Positions 23,415 to 35,299 of a DNA stretch of 64,000 bases are shown piece after piece. The notes below the pieces were generated by a model. It had not been told where the DNA came from, ran no database searches, and saw only the letters and a program-made list of their open reading frames with translations. The translations under genes and the position numbers were made by a program. This stretch comes from Excoecaria cochinchinensis (lineage: Eukaryota > Streptophyta > Magnoliopsida > Malpighiales > Euphorbiaceae). The stretch's first letter is position 1. Each line of letters begins with the position of its first letter. The stretch spans positions 4,537,001 through 4,601,000 of the forward strand of contig CANTUQ010000031.1 in the NCBI GenBank assembly GCA_947683425.1, read 5' to 3'.

Positions 23415-24627
23415 CTTTGTTGATGCGGTGTCTAGCATTAGCTTACCGATGTGTCTAACCATTGCCGATGCGGTCTCTAACATCCGTTTGCCGACATGTC
23501 TAACCTTTGTTGATGTGGTGTCTAACATCAGCTTGCCGACGTGTCTAACCTTTGTTGATATAGTGTTTAACATCAACTTGCTGATGTGTCTAACATTTGT
23601 TGATGCGGTGTCTAACATTAGCTTGCTTACTTGTCTAACCTTTGAAAAAGGTTTTATACTTATTTATTTATGGTTTTGCATGATTAGAACTTGTGTGGAC
23701 TTCATCTTGACCTAGTTGTCCAGGGCGGGTGAGTACTAATGTTGGGCTGAAGTTGTCCCTTAGTTCGGCCTTTTCCTATAAAGTTATTGACACGAGAATA
23801 TGTAAAAAAGATTGTATGTGTGTAAAGAATGTGCACAAAGTTATATATATAAAATACATAAAAGGCATCAGGTAAAGTATGTGTGAAGATTTGTCATTCA
23901 ATAGGAATATTAATGTAGGGCACATGCAATGAATATGCATGCAAGATATGTGTAGGAATGTATGAAATATATGCGAAAAGCTATTTGCACCAAACACGCG
24001 AAAATGATTATGTATGTGAGATGCATGCAAATAGTAGCATATGTGGCATGCAAGCAAAAGAATTATATTTATGTGATGTATGCATAAAGCTATGAGTGTG
24101 AAACACGTGCAAAGAACTAAATGCATTACATGTGTACATAAACTAAGTATACAGGATGTGCGTCTTTTGTGCATGGAATATGTGCAAAGAATTATGTATA
24201 CGAGATGCATGCAAGGGATTATGTGCACGTAGGGCACTGTGAAAGGTTATGCCTATGTGAAGTTATACAAGGAGATATGCATATATGCAAAAGATTGTAC
24301 ATGTGGGATGCACGTGAGAAGTTATATGTGAATATTTTGCAAAAGCACGTTTGTATGCAAACGAATGGATAGACCATATCCCAGGCTGTTAAGGGATTCG
24401 CTGAGGGTACGACCCGACTACTCATACTATCTTATGCCTCTAAGAGTCTAGAAGAGTGTCATCTTTGCTTAGGAATTCTGACCCATAATCTATTCATTAA
24501 CTATGCCCCCTTAGCCATCGATCCCCTAAACCCTGCCTTACATAATCTGCTTGAAAGGAGGTTATCAGGATTAGCACTGCCTTATCGCTCCAGGTATCGG
24601 AAGTTATTGTTTTGAAGGTAGTGTATC
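23415..24627 (-). other. 3' region of element B, continued
   Basis: The tandem array resumes to about 23645 with a 45-bp unit. From 23780 to 24370 there is a degenerate series of short blocks such as ATGTGCAAAG and GATGCATGC, similar in style to 46250-47240 and 48960-49440 of element D in the opposite orientation. 24371-24622 shows no recognisable feature. GTATC at 24623-24627 is the left target duplication of element C. No gene is seen. Confidence 0.6.
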
Positions 24628-25251
24628 TGTAGACACCGGGTCTTGAGGCAATTCAGATCAGAGTTACTTGATGAAGAGATCAAAAGTCTGTTTTCGAATA
24701 AATGGATGGGATTCGAAGGTTTTCGTCTTTCGGTTTCACAAGGATTAAAGTCTTTCTCTTTATAGCGTTAGGTTTTTAAGGAGTTTGGGAAATTAGGCTT
24801 GAAAATTATAGTTTTGCTCCACAGACGGGAAGCCCTTCGGAGTTGGGACGCCCGTCTCTATTTGGTGTTGTTCGTCCCTAGCATTTAGAGACGGACCATC
24901 GCTTGGATAGATGGGCCGTCTCTTGTGTTGTAGAGACGGCCGTCTGTAGTATGAGTGAGGGACACGTGTCCGCATAGAGATGCCCATCCCTAGTTCTGTA
25001 CATCGGTCCGTCTGTCATCCAAATTACCACGCATACCCTTATTATCGATGCCCGTCAGTATTTATTGGGACGGCCGTCGGAAGTGGATCTGATCAGATAA
25101 AGCCGGATTTGGTAAAATTTTATCTGATAAGTCAAATATCTCCCAAATTTGAATGAGATTGGGGCAGATATTTGGTTAAAAACTGAATTTTAAAATCCTT
25201 TTAAAATTCAAACTTTAAAATTGATGTTTATCCTAATTATCTTCTAAACTC

Positions 25252-25259
25252 TATAAATA
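25252..25259 (+). promoter_or_regulatory. LTR TATA box, element C
   Basis: CTCTATAAATAGTGG is a strong TATA context, about 625 bp into the LTR, and is repeated exactly at 56478-56485 in the 3' LTR. It probably drives gag-pol. Confidence 0.6.
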
Positions 25260-26815
25260 GTGGATTAAATTTCATTATTTGGGGTTAGAAAAATTTGAAG
25301 GGAGAATCTTTTTATGAAACAATTTACCAAAATCCAAATTAAATAATTTTTCTCAAAAATCTCTATTTTCAGTTGATTTTTATTCTATGAAAAATTCTTT
25401 CAACCTTTCTACTCTTTTCTCAATTTTTATTTGTGAATTAAGCTAATTTGAGGTAACAAAATTCATTCGTTTTCGTTTATCTGGCCAATTCCAATATTTG
25501 AATCGCTGTAAAATTTTCAAGAAAGAAAAACATAAATTTTCTTTTCTTGATCCATTTTTATTCGATCCTTGTGAAGCATGCGGGACCGAAGTCATTCGAT
25601 ATCTACCCAGAAGGTAAAATCTGAGGGTAAACATTCTCGATTAATATTTGTGTAATTTAATTGCCTTATATTAATTGTTTTGATCTTTGATTTTTTATTT
25701 ATTTGAAAAAGAATTTCAAGTGAAGTTTTGAAGTTTTATTTTCTGGAATCGGGGGTGATCGACGGGCAGGGTGGTCACCGACGTCCGTCCCTAATTTGAG
25801 AGACGGGACATAGATGATGCACCACTCCATCCGCCGGTCACACTAGGGACGTCGTCGATAGTATGCGTAGGCCTGTCCCTGGGCAAATTCTCATGTTTTA
25901 ACTTACATCTTTTATTCTTTTATCTTTTAACTCATTTCCTTTAAAATCTCTTGTTATTTTACTTTTCTTTACTTTATTTTATTTTGATTTTGACATTGAC
26001 ATGTTTATTTTTGTGAGTTATTACATGACCATTTTGGATGACTTGGAGTTGTTAATGATGGTGGCTGCGTCAATATGAGGATTTCCATTCGGGTTCTTTC
26101 TTTGCCCTTGTTTTGTTGCTTTATTTTATTTTATTCATTTTACCATAAAAATTGTTTAATCCCATTAGAGTAAAAATGGCCAAATGTTTTATAGTAATTA
26201 ATTTGGGATTTTCCGAAAGTCAAGGGACCAAAGTCCTATTTTTTAGCCAATAAAATCGACACTTCTCAAAAATCGATTTGTAATAAATATGCATGGCAGG
26301 ACCAATGTCCTCATTTCAATGAATATCCTGATTTCTGTATGATTTACATATCGTTTTGTAATGGGGGTTGTATTCCGCCCCTAGTTTTATTGTAATTTAT
26401 TTTTGTGTATTTTATTTTGTGTCAATTTACTGCTTTATCTATGTGAATGGATTGCGCTTTAATTAATTACATCGTATGGAAATTTGATGAAACAATAGAA
26501 TTAAAACTTAATTATAATATTAATCAAGGTATAAATAAATGAGAAGTCCCGAACCCGCTCTGGTTTTGGGTTCAACGAGGTTAGAGGTCCATCTCAGTGT
26601 TTCATTGGGATGGAATCTCCAAAATATCTCTTGTTTCCCACCAAAATGCCTAATCAACATAATCCTAGGCTCCTGGAGGTTAGACGACCCTTCCCAATGT
26701 TCTATTGGTTGGTGACTCCAAGATCCCTCTGGTTTACCCAAAATGGATAATTACGCGCTGTGTAATCCTGGGTTCCACGAGGTTAGAAGGTCTTCCCAAT
26801 GTTCTATTGGGCTGG

Positions 26816-28934
26816 TGTGACGCGCGCCGAACCTCGCGGCCTCTCGAAAGCCCGCTTTAGGGCGATCAGGAGAGGTTCATAAAACTTGTAAGGTATTTAC
26901 AAGCTGCGTCTATTCTGGGCAACAAAGAGGTTTCTTGGAGTCGCCACCCAATAGAACATTGGGAAGGGTCGTCTAGCCTCATCACGCCTAAGACGGTGCA
27001 TATATATCCATCTTGGGCTAGCCAGAGGGATCTTGGAGGCCTCATCCTCTACCCCACTGGAGCCTAGGATTGTGTATTTAAGCCTTTTGGTGGGACTCAA
27101 GAGGTGTCTTGGAAGTCCTAGACATCTCGCCTCATTGAGCCCCAAAGACCAGAGTGAGTTCGGGACTTCTCATTTATTTATACCTTGATTAATATTATAA
27201 TTGAGTTTTGAGTTTATTGTTTCATCAACTTTCCACACGATGCAATTTAAATTAAAGGCGCAATCATTCATATCAAAAACGGTAAATGGAAGATAAATCC
27301 AAAATAAAACATTCAAAAATATTACAATAACACTAGGAGCGGAATACAACTCCCATTTATAAATGAAATGCAAATCAAGCATAAATCGGGGTATTTATTG
27401 ATGATGAGGACATTGATCCTCGCATGCATATTTATTATGAAATAGTTATTGATGTGATGATTTATTTGAGTATGAAAAACTAGGACATTGGTCCCATTTT
27501 TTATTTAGAGAAAATGGCAGGTTAATTAATAGGAAGCTTTTGGTCTTTTTTACTTCAACGATATTAAAGCCATTTTCATAATAACATAAATAAAAGGTAA
27601 AGGCAAAGAAGGAACCCGAATAAAAGTCCTCGGACTGGCGCAATCACCATCTTTCATAACTCTAACCCAAATAGTCAGAAAATATCTCACAAGGATAAAC
27701 ATATTAGCATAAAAAAATGAATAAAAAATAAAAATAAAAGAATGAGAGAGCCCTAATAGAAATAGGTTAAAAGATAGAATTTTATAAATCAAAAACGTAA
27801 AAGCCTGCCTAGGGACGGCCCCCTGTACCGTGCCACGGGCCGTCCCTAGTAAGGGAAAATAAGTAAAAAAAGACCTTTTAGCTCTTTTGTAAAAGAATGA
27901 TAAAATACGTAAGAAATCAATGTGAATCAAATTAAATTACGCAAATGTTAGTCCAGAATGTTTACCCTCGGATTTTACCTTTTAGGGTGATTGTCGGATG
28001 ATTTCGTCCCCGTATGCTTCGCAAGGATCGAGTAAGAATCAGATCAAAGAAAGAAAATTTATGTTATTCTTTCCTTGAAAATCTGATAGTAATCGAGTGT
28101 TCGAATTAGTTATATTGATGGAAACGAATGAATTTCGTCACCTCAAATTGACTTAATTCGTAAGAAAAACTAGAAGAAATCAATTAATAAAAAATATTTA
28201 TCAAAATAAAATTCTGCAAATAAAGTAGAGATTTCATAAACTTTTGAGTAAATTGCTCACAGAAACTTTTCTAAAAATCAATTTCCCAAAAATATTTGAT
28301 AGCCTTTTTTCAAAATAAATTGCTCTAAAATTTCCCTCTTTTTCTCACCAAAATTCCCAAATTTTCTCCCTAAACTTTCTAACCCTAAAATTGAAATTTG
28401 ATCCTCTATTTATAGGATTTTAGGAGATAATTAAGATAAGCCTCAATCTAAAGTTTGAATTTTAAAAAAAAGGACTTTAAAATTCAAATCTTAGATAAAT
28501 CCTATCCTTCATCAGATTTTATGCAATCCGGTGTGATCCGGTCAGTTACCGTACCGACGGGCTTCCCTGCATCTATCGACGGCCGTCCCTACTAAGGTCA
28601 TATGCGGGAAACTGACTAGGGACGGGGCGCGATATTAGGGACGGGCGTCCCCACATCGCCACGTGTCCGTCCCCACTACGCTTAGAGACGGGGATCACCC
28701 CAAGTAGGGACGGGCGCCCCTACACAGACGGGCATCCCATCTGTGGAGCAAAACTCCCAATTTTACCCAAAATTTATCCAATTTTTTCAAAACTCCATGC
28801 CATAGAAAAAGATTTTAATCCTCGCGAAGCCGAAAGACGAAAACCTCCGAATTTCATCCCCTTATCCAAAAATCGACATTGATCTCTTCATCGGGTAACT
28901 CTGATCTGGACTGCCTCAAGACCCGGTGTCTACT
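26816..28934 (-). mobile_element. Solo LTR, minus strand, inside element C 5' LTR
   Basis: A 2,119-bp LTR from TGTGACGCGCGCC to GTGTCTACT, flanked by GCTGG (26811-26815) and GCTAG (28935-28939). The final base is T instead of the expected A. The uninterrupted target can be read in the 3' LTR of C near 58021 (GGGCTGGCATCTCC), which confirms the insertion. It carries a minus-strand TATA box (28407-28414), a GACGG/CCGTC-rich patch (28550-28740) and a PBS-like 11-mer (26936-26946). Confidence 0.93.
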
Positions 28935-29168
28935 GCTAGCATCTCCAAGATCCTCTTGGCTTACCTAAAATGGATATGTACGCGCCGTCTTAGGCTCGCT
29001 GAGGCTAGACGACCCTTCCTAATGTTCTGTTGGGTGGCGACTCCAAGACACGTCCTTGTTGCCCAATATAGACGCACTTGTAAATACCTTACAAGTTTTA
29101 ATAAGCCTCATCCCGATAACCCTAGAAGCTGGTCAACGGGGCGCCCCGGGGTTCGAAGCGTGTCACAG

Positions 29169-29186
29169 TGGCGACTCCACTGGGGA
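29169..29186 (+). other. Primer-binding site for tRNA-Arg, element C
   Basis: TGGCGACTCCACTGGGGA, one base after the LTR end, identical to that of A and D. Confidence 0.87.
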
Positions 29187-30100
29187 AAACTAAATCTGAG
29201 ACTTCAACTTGAAAGTACCTTGATTAAAAATTACAATTGAGTTTAATTTAAAAATTTCATCCTTTCTCAAAACTGCATTACATCTCATTAGAGCCTTAGA
29301 TCTATGCTAGTTTAGTCCCTCTTTCAACCCCGGTGCATTCCCGAAGCACAACTCTACGTTCACTCAATGTAGGGAAGTGTTAAGGATAATCACCAGCCCA
29401 AGCCTCGTACCATCATGGTATATTAAATGGAGACCCGATCGGTCGTTACGCTAGTAATGAGCTAGACCCATCGGCAGGGACAATGCTTGGGTAGCCCTAA
29501 AGTAACATTACCTTGACCAAAGCTCATGTGATGAAAATAGATACTTCCCCTAGGTGGTATGAACCAAAATACCTTGCTTGTTATATGGATCATTTTGTAT
29601 TGGACAAATCCAAATAATTCAATTGGTCACCTAATCAAAGGCTTTCATGCCCCGATAGGCCCATGTCAACTTATTCGGACTACCTAAATACACAATGATC
29701 ATAACTCATACGCCTGTGCATTAGTTAAAGAGAGGTTATGCTGCCGATTTTTTGGCGTGCACCATACGCGCCCATTGGGTTCCCTGCTGACCCATGGGCC
29801 AAGCCCAACTAGGAAAGAGACTATGACCTCGTGTGCGGGAGTAATAAGGTTGGAAGGACCTATGTACTTGCATGTGATTTGTGGATGTTGCATAAACACA
29901 ATCATGCATTATATGTCATTCACGCATCATCCTAACGGGTGTGTTTTGCAGCCATCATAGATCTACCTAAGTGGACAAGAGGTTCTCAGAGGCGACTACG
30001 TAGGAATCCATTCTTCGAATTACCAGAAAGGGTGGAATATCTGGATACTTCTTCAGAAACTAGTTACGCTACTTCAGCTCAGTTTTCCCTACACAAAGAA
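29187..30100 (+). other. Leader of element C
   Basis: No gene. The leader is homologous to the leaders of A and D, including ACCATCATGGT near 29410. An acceptor-like GTGTTTTGCAG ends at 29951, and from there to 30100 the reading frame is open into gag. The long distance from LTR to gag is usual for large Tat elements. Confidence 0.6.
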
Positions 30101-31384
30101 ATGGCAAACTCACCAAGAGGGGCAGATACCACCAGGGCTTTGATAGCAGATGAAGTGGGCCGAAGGTTAGAAGGGTTCGAGAATCGGATGATGGCAATGA
30201 TAGCCACGATGGGTCAACCAGCGGCCCCACAGAACCCACCACCTCCTCCTATGAGGAATAATGAAGGGGAGGAGGTCAGAGAGGACCCATAAGAGGAGAT
30301 CCGCCTGCCACCTGTAGACCCAAGAGCTGCCACGTTGGGGGTACAGAGGAGGAGGACAGCCCCAAGGCTAGATAACGATTAGGAGGATGAAGAATATAAG
30401 GAGTGCATGTCTGAGAAAGGGAAAGCCCCTCAAACTGAAGAGGCCATCTGAAAGAAGATGGACGAAAAATTCGAAGCAATGGCGAGGATGTTGACAAGGG
30501 GTCGAGGAATGAACCCCGAAGACAAAGATTTAGAGGGGGAAGATCTGATCCCGATGAACTTTAAGATGCCAGATGTTTCAAAGTTTGACAGCACTTCCGA
30601 CCCCACCGCACACATAAAGTAGTACTCCTTGGTGATGAAGGGTACCACTTTGACGAAAAGGCAAAAGATCGAATACTTTTGCTTGAGTTTGACTGGCCCA
30701 GCAGTGGATTGGTACCACGGGCTCCACCGCAGAACTAAGGAGGATTGGGATTTATTGACGGAGGAGTTTTTGAGATAATACGACTGCAGTATAAGGATGG
30801 AAGTGACCTTGAAGGACCTGAAGCTGCTACTGCTGAAGGGAGGCGAGTCTTTCAATGAGTATCTAACCCAATGGAGGAATCGAGTGATGGAAATGAAGAG
30901 GAAATCAGATACCCAGGATCAAATACGACTATTCATTAAAAATGCGAGCCCGTATTTGAGGGAAGGATTAAAAATGAAAGGACTGAGGGACTGGGAGTCT
31001 CTGAAAGACATTGCCATTGAAGCTGAAGGAGAGTACCTAGCTAGGAGAGCAGGTAGTGAGAGCTATTCCAAGAAAGGTAGTAGTAGCCAGGGGGCAAGTA
31101 GACCGACAGGTTCCGCTAGTGGCACGAGGAAGACTACTGAAGTATCAACTACTAATGACACCTCGAGGCATTTTTCCAACCTTGAAAGGTCTTTGTCATG
31201 GGTTTTGAGAAGGCTGATGAAAGAAGGTAAGCTGCAGCCCTTGCCACCCAAACCCGCTAGAACTCAGGGCATGCGAGGACATAAGGATGATAAGTATTGT
31301 GCATATCATCATCATACTGGGCATACGATTGATAACTGCAAGGCTTTGAGGCACGCAATTCAAGATCTAATTAACTCAAAGTAG
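30101..31384 (+). pseudogene. gag: gag of element C, broken by stops
   Basis: Gag forms the particle that packages the RNA. The likely start is ATG 30101 (MANSPRGADTT), followed by a helix with GRRLEGFENR and a proline run. The gag core is in the same frame, with YFCLSLTGPA and DWYHGLHRR near 30680-30720 and RWRN/QWRN-type helices after 30797. The C-x2-H-x4-H-x4-C knuckle CAYHHHTGHTIDNC lies at about 31298-31339. In-frame stops are at about 30290, 30379, 30449, 30620 and 30776, and at the end (31382-31384). The codons match Gln or Arg positions in relatives, so each stop is one C-to-T step away. From 30797 to 31384 the frame is open. Confidence 0.85.
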
Positions 31385-31436
31385 ATCACAGATCCAGAGA
31401 AGAGAGGGGATCAAAATAAAGTTTGTTTACAACAAT

Positions 31437-34241
31437 ATGCCCCCGCCAGTGAATATGATCGGGTCCAGTTTGCCCGAGGAGTTTGTATTAAAGGAATTGT
31501 ACGGCAACGATGTCCACACTGCTGTCACGAACCTCCATGAGGGGAGTGAAGAAGGGCTTCCCACTGCAGTGATCGATTGCTGGTCCACTGATGATAGTGG
31601 AACTGAAAACTATGATTCTGAAGAATTTCCCGACCCGTGGGATTCGGAGGAGGAAAAACAGGAAGAAATGAAGAATAAAGTAGGAGCTATGACCCGGAGC
31701 AGAAGGGTAGCTCCAGAAGTCGAGAAGCCCCAAGGGTCGGTTGAGGGTGAAAAGGGAAAAGAACCGGAAGAAGATCTGATTGTTAAACAGCTGAAAAAAA
31801 CTCCGGCTCAGATTTTAATATGGAATCTCTTGAGAGAGTCGCCGTCGCATAGACAGAAGGTAGTAGAGGCTTTGTACGAGGTAACTGTAGCCACAACCAT
31901 CTCGCCTACGGAACTTCTGGATGTAGTGAAGGGAGAATCGGGAGAAAATGTTATTTTTACCAATGCTGATTTACCGGTAGAAGGCCGTAACCATAATCGC
32001 CCTTTGTACATAAGGGCACAGATTAACCAAAAGCACACAGCCTGTGCAATGGTGGATGATGGCTCTTCGATAAATGTGTGCCCGCAGGTGGCAATGCCAG
32101 CTTTTGGGGTGACAGAGGATATGTTGGCCAAGTCTGATCTCACCATCACAGCGTATGACAACTCGCATAAACATGCTGCAGGGACATTCAAGGCAACAGT
32201 GAAGACTGGTCCAGTAGAGTCAGAAGTGGAGTTTGTGGTACTGCCTATACCCGCCAATTTCTCAGCTCTTCTAGGTAGACGATGGTTTCATAAGTTGGGA
32301 GGAGTTCCCTCTACACTTCACCAGATGGTAAAGATACCCCATGAAAGCCAGATTGTGACTATAAGGGCTGCACGGGAGAATCAGGTTTCAATACTGGAAA
32401 TCGCTAGGCAGTCATTTAGTGGATTTCATGTTGCCCTGATAGGGGAGGAAAAGCAGAAGGGAGAAAGCCCACAGGTGGTAAATATGATGAAAAGGATATC
32501 GTTCCTTCCCAGCGCAGGATTAGGGAAGAATTCTCAGGGGACGCCGACCGCCGTTACTACCAAAGGCCAAAAGGATAGAAGGGGTCTAGGATACACAGGT
32601 GTCATAGAGAGGGGTGAGAATCCAGAAATGAAAATCCCTCATATCCAGAAAACTTTTGTGCCAGTAACTGCAGCATGTGCCTATACAGGGGAAGCTGAAT
32701 CGCAGTGGGTGGATGGAAGAGTGGTGCCAGGGTTCGAGGTCTTTAATGATGTTTATAACTGGGATATTGGATTGATTAAGCCAATAGAGGGCTTTTGGGA
32801 TGAGGAAATCATGACCAGTAGGAAAGTTTGGGACCGTGAGATGCCTGAAGAAGTGATCACTGAGAAGATGGTAGCCACCCAGCTGAAGGGGAAAGCAAAG
32901 GTAGAGGAAGCCATACGAGAGGTTACTGAAGAGCCTCCACAGAGCCAAAGTAACGCAAGACCATCAACAACGGCAAACGTGCCAGCAGAGGAGGAGGAAG
33001 AAAATAGTTTAGATTTTCTTTTTGCTCCAGAACTTTTCAATGATGTCAATGACAATTTCAATCTTATTAATAAATTGAATGATTTTGCTTACTTGTGTGA
33101 TGTTTCCGATGATTTCACTATGCATGATCATCATCCATCCATATTTGACATTGATTCAACTGATGCTACTTCATTTAATCTTGGAACCATAGAAAACCCA
33201 AAAGAAATTTTGATAGCATCAAATATAACTCCTGAAGAGCGACAAAAATTTGAGAGAATATTAAAAAAATATGAAAAAGTTTTTGCCTGGACCTACGAAG
33301 ATATGCCAGGAATTGATCAGGAAGTTGTACAGCACACTATTCCTACATATCCAAATCATAAACCTGTTAAGCAAAAACTGAGAAGGCTTAGGCCGGAATG
33401 GGCGGATAAAGTGAAGGAGGAGATTCACCAGCAAATCAAAGCCAAATTTCTAGTTGAGCTGCAGTATCCAACTTGGTTGGCCAATATTGTCCCCATAGCC
33501 AAAAAGAATGGCAAGGTAAGGGTATGCGTAGATTATCGGGACTTGAATAAGGCTTGTCCAAAAGATGACTTTCCATTGCCTCATATAGATGTGTTGATAG
33601 ACAGTGCCGCTGCTTGCGAGATGTATAGCTTTGGAGATGGTTATGCGGGCTACAATCAAATTCTCAATAAAATAATTTACCGAATTAAGATGGCTTTCAT
33701 CACGGAATGGGGGACGTATGCTTACCGGGTAATGCCTTTTCGCCTAAAAAATGCAGGAGCCACTTATCAAAGGATGGCGATAAAAATCCTAAATGACTTG
33801 ATCCATAAAGAAGTGGAGGCATATGTAGATGACATGATGATCAAGTCGGCCACTAGAGAAGGTCATTTCGAAGCCTTGGAAAAGTTCTTCCAGAGGATAA
33901 ATAAATACAATCTGCGATTAAATCCTAAGTGTATCTTTGGTGTCACCTCAGGGAAACTCCTAGGGCATGTAGTTAGCCAGAGGGGCATCGAGATTGACCC
34001 AGACAAGGTTAAAGCCATCAGAGAAATGCCAGTGCCTCAGAAGGAAAAAGATGTAAGGAGTTTCTTGGGCAGATTGCAGTATGTCAGCAGATTCATCGCC
34101 AAGTTAACTTTGATTTGTGAGCCAATCTTCAAACTCCTCAGGAAGAATCAGCCTGTAGTATGGAACGAAGATTGTCAGAGAGCTTTCGATACAATCAGAG
34201 AATACCGCTGTAGCTGTGTAAACCCCAGTTTCTGTATTTAG
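31437..34241 (+). CDS. pol: pol part 1: protease and reverse transcriptase
   Basis: An open frame of 934 codons, the longest in the window. The ATG at 31437 is probably not a true start: coding similar to relatives extends upstream (KFVYNN), and the link from gag needs a stop readthrough and frame change near 31384-31415. The aspartic protease lies at residues about 165-290, with active site VDDGSS near 205. An acidic linker follows (about 400-600). RT occupies about 640-900, with VCVDYRDLNKACPKDDF and catalytic YVDD (33822-33833), then the start of RNase H. The frame breaks near 34200-34240, where a small deletion or shift disrupts RNase H. Acting with RNA template and tRNA-Arg primer, RT makes the cDNA in the particle. 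Confidence 0.92.
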   Translation: MPPPVNMIGSSLPEEFVLKELYGNDVHTAVTNLHEGSEEGLPTAVIDCWSTDDSGTENYDSEEFPDPWDSEEEKQEEMKNKVGAMTRSRRVAPEVEKPQGSVEGEKGKEPEEDLIVKQLKKTPAQILIWNLLRESPSHRQKVVEALYEVTVATTISPTELLDVVKGESGENVIFTNADLPVEGRNHNRPLYIRAQINQKHTACAMVDDGSSINVCPQVAMPAFGVTEDMLAKSDLTITAYDNSHKHAAGTFKATVKTGPVESEVEFVVLPIPANFSALLGRRWFHKLGGVPSTLHQMVKIPHESQIVTIRAARENQVSILEIARQSFSGFHVALIGEEKQKGESPQVVNMMKRISFLPSAGLGKNSQGTPTAVTTKGQKDRRGLGYTGVIERGENPEMKIPHIQKTFVPVTAACAYTGEAESQWVDGRVVPGFEVFNDVYNWDIGLIKPIEGFWDEEIMTSRKVWDREMPEEVITEKMVATQLKGKAKVEEAIREVTEEPPQSQSNARPSTTANVPAEEEEENSLDFLFAPELFNDVNDNFNLINKLNDFAYLCDVSDDFTMHDHHPSIFDIDSTDATSFNLGTIENPKEILIASNITPEERQKFERILKKYEKVFAWTYEDMPGIDQEVVQHTIPTYPNHKPVKQKLRRLRPEWADKVKEEIHQQIKAKFLVELQYPTWLANIVPIAKKNGKVRVCVDYRDLNKACPKDDFPLPHIDVLIDSAAACEMYSFGDGYAGYNQILNKIIYRIKMAFITEWGTYAYRVMPFRLKNAGATYQRMAIKILNDLIHKEVEAYVDDMMIKSATREGHFEALEKFFQRINKYNLRLNPKCIFGVTSGKLLGHVVSQRGIEIDPDKVKAIREMPVPQKEKDVRSFLGRLQYVSRFIAKLTLICEPIFKLLRKNQPVVWNEDCQRAFDTIREYRCSCVNPSFCI

Positions 34242-34267
34242 CTATAGAAGATAGTTCTGTTGGCACC

Positions 34268-35281
34268 ATGATGGCCCAAGAGGACGAGTTCGGAGTGGAA
34301 TTTGCTATTTACTACCTTAGTAAGAAGTTTCTGGCTTATGAGGCTAAGTATGCAGAGGTAGAAAAAATCTATCTTGCGGTAATTTGGGCCTCTAAGAAGT
34401 TGAGACACTACTTTCACTCCTACAAGGTACGGGCAGTAGCAAAGCAGAATGCTTTGAGATACTTGCAGGAAGCTCCATCTTTACTTGGAAAGATGGGCAG
34501 GTGCTTGTTGCTGCTACAAGAGTTTGATGTAGAGCACGTTACTCGAAAGACTATCAAAGGGCGTGCAGTGGCAGAATTCCTAGCAGAACACCTAATTCAA
34601 GGAGACTCATATGAGTTCAACTTTCCGGATGAGGATGTAGCAGTTATAGCAGTTCAGGGTTGGCAATTGCACTTTGACGGAGCCGTGAATAGCAAGGGGG
34701 TAGGAATAGGAGTTATCCTGACAACCCCGGATAATGAGAAGCTTCCCTTGGCGAAGAAGTTGAGATTCAGGGCCACCAACAACGAGGCCGAGTATGAAGC
34801 ATGTACTTTTGGGTTGGAAGCGTTAATAGCCTTGGGCGCAAAGAATGTGGAAGTATTCGGAGATTCATCCCAGGTGATTAACCAAATTCGAGGCGAATGG
34901 GCTATTAAAGAAGAAAGGCTAATGATTTACATCAAGTACTTAAGAGACCTGAGCAGTCAGTTTGAAGTGTGTACATTCCATTTCGTTCCAAGGGATGAAA
35001 ATCAGTTGGCCGATGTGCTAGCCACTTTAGTGTCAATGTGGGACAACCTAGAAGGGGTAGTTATGAGGAGGCCGATCTTAATTTCTAGCTCCGAGAGACC
35101 TAGCTTCGAATCCAAGTCAGTAATGGAAATTGAAGTAGCATATGGGAAGCCGTGGTATCACGACATTATGCACTACCTAAAAAACACGACCTTTCTAGAG
35201 GAAGCTACAAAAAAAGATCAAAGAATGATTCGCAAGTTGTCTACTCAGTTCATCTACATGGATGGGATGTTGTACAAATGA
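34268..35281 (+). CDS. pol: pol part 2: RNase H, archaeal-type RNase H, integrase start
   Basis: Continuation of pol in a 337-codon frame. Residues 1-110 are the rest of the canonical RNase H and its connector (FAIYYLSKK, EKIYLAVIWASKKLRHYF). The second RNase H spans about 131-260, with FDGA (136-139), NNEAEYEA, VFGDS and DENQLADVLA giving the D-E-D-D set; this duplicated domain defines the Tat lineage. The pre-integrase part follows. The frame ends at a TGA (35279-35281) where the minus-strand relative has an Arg codon, so CGA to TGA is likely. Upstream coding joins across the frame break near 34200-34240. Confidence 0.9.
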   Translation: MMAQEDEFGVEFAIYYLSKKFLAYEAKYAEVEKIYLAVIWASKKLRHYFHSYKVRAVAKQNALRYLQEAPSLLGKMGRCLLLLQEFDVEHVTRKTIKGRAVAEFLAEHLIQGDSYEFNFPDEDVAVIAVQGWQLHFDGAVNSKGVGIGVILTTPDNEKLPLAKKLRFRATNNEAEYEACTFGLEALIALGAKNVEVFGDSSQVINQIRGEWAIKEERLMIYIKYLRDLSSQFEVCTFHFVPRDENQLADVLATLVSMWDNLEGVVMRRPILISSSERPSFESKSVMEIEVAYGKPWYHDIMHYLKNTTFLEEATKKDQRMIRKLSTQFIYMDGMLYK

Positions 35282-35299
35282 CAGGCTGACGGTATCCAG

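Larger units (their letters stand above)
24628..29167 (+). repeat. 5' LTR of element C, split by a solo LTR
   Basis: The LTR runs 24628-26815 and resumes at 28940-29167; the solo LTR lies between. U3 has about ten CCGTC/GACGG blocks (24830-25085), then a TATA box at 25252-25259. Two adjacent donor-like sites, AAG|GTAAAA (25611-25617) and GG|GTAAAC (25625-25631), are conserved in the 3' LTR. The 3' part contains several roughly 100-bp degenerate repeats, each with a CCCAAT...ATTGGG-type hairpin and a TGGyGACTCCA sequence or relic. Confidence 0.9.
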
